From NCBI GenBank assembly GCA_903868545.1, contig CAIPVR010000112.1, forward strand, positions 1 to 42,604: a DNA stretch of 42,604 nucleotides, written 5' to 3'. The stretch is from an uncultured Actinomycetes bacterium. Its GTDB lineage: Bacteria; Actinomycetota; Acidimicrobiia; Acidimicrobiales; Microtrichaceae. This document shows, one piece after another, positions 41,438-42,604 of the stretch. Both the position numbers and the translations under genes were made by a program. The notes under the pieces were generated by a model, which saw only the letters and a program-made list of their open reading frames with translations, ran no database searches and was not told the DNA's origin. How positions within the stretch are numbered: the first letter of the stretch is position 1; each line of letters starts with the position of its first letter.

Positions 41438-42604
41438 ATGAACGAGCACAGCGAACGCGACCAGCAGCTGATCCGGCGCTCGGAGGAGATCGCGGCACGG
41501 GAGATGCCGCTCCTCCTCGAGCGGACCACCGGGTCCAAGGCCCTCTACGAGCGGGCCGTGCGCTCGATGCCCGGTGGCGTGGCATCGAGCTTCCAGCTCG
41601 GTGACCCGTACCCCGTGTACCTGAACCGGGGGGTCGGGCCGGAGGTGTGGGACGTCGACGGCAACCAGTACTTCGACTTCCACAACGGCTTCGGTTCCAT
41701 GGCCGTGGGCCACGCCCACCCCGTGGTGGCCGAGGCGGTGGAGCAGTCGGCCCGGAACGGCATGCACTTCGCGGTGACGGTGGAGACCACCGTGGCCCTC
41801 GCGGAGGAGTTGTGCCGCCGGTTCAACTGCGACCAGGTGCGCTTCACGAACTCCGGCACCGAGTCGAACATGTCGGCCATCCGGGTGGCACGGGCCGCCA
41901 CCGGACGCGACGTGATCGCGAAGGTCGAGGGCTCGTACCACGGCCACGTGGACCAGCTCATGTACTCGGTGCTGCCGGGCGCCGACGTGATGGGCGGGCG
42001 CGACGCGCCGGTCGCCACCCCCAAGTCCAAGGGCGTGCCGAAGGAGATGGCGGACTGGATCCGTGTGGTCCCGTTCAACGACCTGACCGCGGTGGAGCGG
42101 CTGTTCCAGGCCGAGGGCGACACCATCGCCGCGCTGATCATGGAACCGGTGATGATGAACATCGGGATCGTGATGCCGCAGCCCGGCTACCTCGAGGGCG
42201 TGCGGGAGCTGTGCACCCGGTACGGCGTCGTGCTCATCTTCGACGAGGTCAAGTGCGGTGCCACGATCGACGCGGGCGGGGCGCAGGGCCGTTTCGGGGT
42301 GCAGCCCGACCTCGCCTCGTGGGCCAAGGCGATCGGGGGTGGTGCTGCGATCGGCGCCTTCGGCGGCAAGGCGGAGATCATGGAGGAGATCAACCGCGGG
42401 GCGGCCCACCAGGGCACGTTCAACGGCAACCCGATGTCGGTGGCGGCGTCGCTGGCCACCCTCACGAAGGTGCTCACGCCGGAGGCCTACGACCGGTTCA
42501 AGGTGCTGGGCGCCCGGCTCGCCGGGGGGATGCAGTCGGTGATCGACGAGTACGACCTGCCGGCCCACACGGTGGACCTCGGCTGCAAGGGCTGCATCTC
42601 GTAC
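41438..42604 (+). CDS. Class III aminotransferase, glutamate-1-semialdehyde aminomutase-like (truncated at right edge)
   Basis: 389 codons are present from ATG 41438 (GGGAG site 8 nt upstream) and the frame is still open at the window end. Class III PLP-enzyme motifs are ERTTGSKALYERAVRSMPGG, FTNSGTESNMSAIRVARAATG, EGSYHGHVD, LIFDEVKCGATIDAGGAQ and ASWAKAIGGGAAIGAF, in which Lys297 should bind PLP. The closest well-known wording is glutamate-1-semialdehyde aminomutase. Many such proteins in catabolic clusters are general amine:pyruvate aminotransferases instead. Position 25 nt after the aldehyde dehydrogenase and opposite potADBC suggests an amine or amino-acid substrate from polyamine breakdown, not heme synthesis. 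Confidence 0.85.
   Translation, partial: MNEHSERDQQLIRRSEEIAAREMPLLLERTTGSKALYERAVRSMPGGVASSFQLGDPYPVYLNRGVGPEVWDVDGNQYFDFHNGFGSMAVGHAHPVVAEAVEQSARNGMHFAVTVETTVALAEELCRRFNCDQVRFTNSGTESNMSAIRVARAATGRDVIAKVEGSYHGHVDQLMYSVLPGADVMGGRDAPVATPKSKGVPKEMADWIRVVPFNDLTAVERLFQAEGDTIAALIMEPVMMNIGIVMPQPGYLEGVRELCTRYGVVLIFDEVKCGATIDAGGAQGRFGVQPDLASWAKAIGGGAAIGAFGGKAEIMEEINRGAAHQGTFNGNPMSVAASLATLTKVLTPEAYDRFKVLGARLAGGMQSVIDEYDLPAHTVDLGCKGCISY

Overview
The window is very GC-rich chromosomal DNA, densely packed with genes, many of them overlapping by 1-4 bases (ATGA, GTGA, TGATG junctions). GTG starts are common and several genes appear to be leaderless. The gene set points to a high-GC actinobacterium. It includes a MurT/GatD pair, EgtB/EgtD, an actinobacterial-type CYP51 locus and Tat-dependent lipoproteins. 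I infer class Acidimicrobiia, but no rRNA or other marker confirms this. No integrase, transposase, phage gene, CRISPR array or origin was seen. No stretch above 300 bases lacks a gene.

Layout. 1-4910: edge-truncated SpoU methyltransferase, CbiX-like chelatase, and an operon of a DUF4230 protein, an ABC ATPase and a large FtsX-type permease that ends in a 17-bp x5 tandem repeat. 4924-7970: a cupin gene, then a sulfide/persulfide module (CstR-type operator, TauE exporter, CstB-like persulfide dioxygenase-rhodanese). 8034-11222: a coupled operon of a secernin-like C69 hydrolase, a flavin amine oxidase and a metallo-beta-lactamase gene that has lost two internal segments. 11209-14111 (minus): PhoD phosphatase and an MFS transporter. 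14174-18435: agmatine deiminase, N-carbamoylputrescine amidase, EgtB and EgtD in one overlapping series, closed by a large perfect palindrome. 18486-21664: thioesterase and DHA2 efflux pump opposite a TetR regulator, with a shared operator. 21712-24635: hemolysin III/PAQR protein and the GatD/MurT peptidoglycan amidation pair.

24727-32243 (minus): TetR + nitronate monooxygenase-like protein, then a tightly coupled run of TetR, P450, SDR, CYP51, ferredoxin and NTF2-like protein, followed by a 3-hydroxyisobutyrate dehydrogenase-like protein. The P450-to-NTF2 order matches, from memory, the Mycobacterium tuberculosis cyp51 locus. 32321-35486: tRNA-Leu(UAA), a small unknown protein, a hybrid histidine kinase and a coupled lipoprotein with a molybdopterin-oxidoreductase-like fold. 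35636-42604: a PotADBC-type polyamine importer divergent from an aminobutyraldehyde-type dehydrogenase and a class III aminotransferase that runs off the right edge.

Functional themes. Polyamines recur: agmatine to putrescine (14174-16173), a flavin amine oxidase (9260-10624), uptake (35636-39827) and aldehyde oxidation (39970-41412). Sulfur redox also recurs: persulfide detoxification and ergothioneine synthesis. Three short tandem duplications lie across stop codons, and operator-like palindromes sit directly on promoters or start codons of three TetR-family genes.
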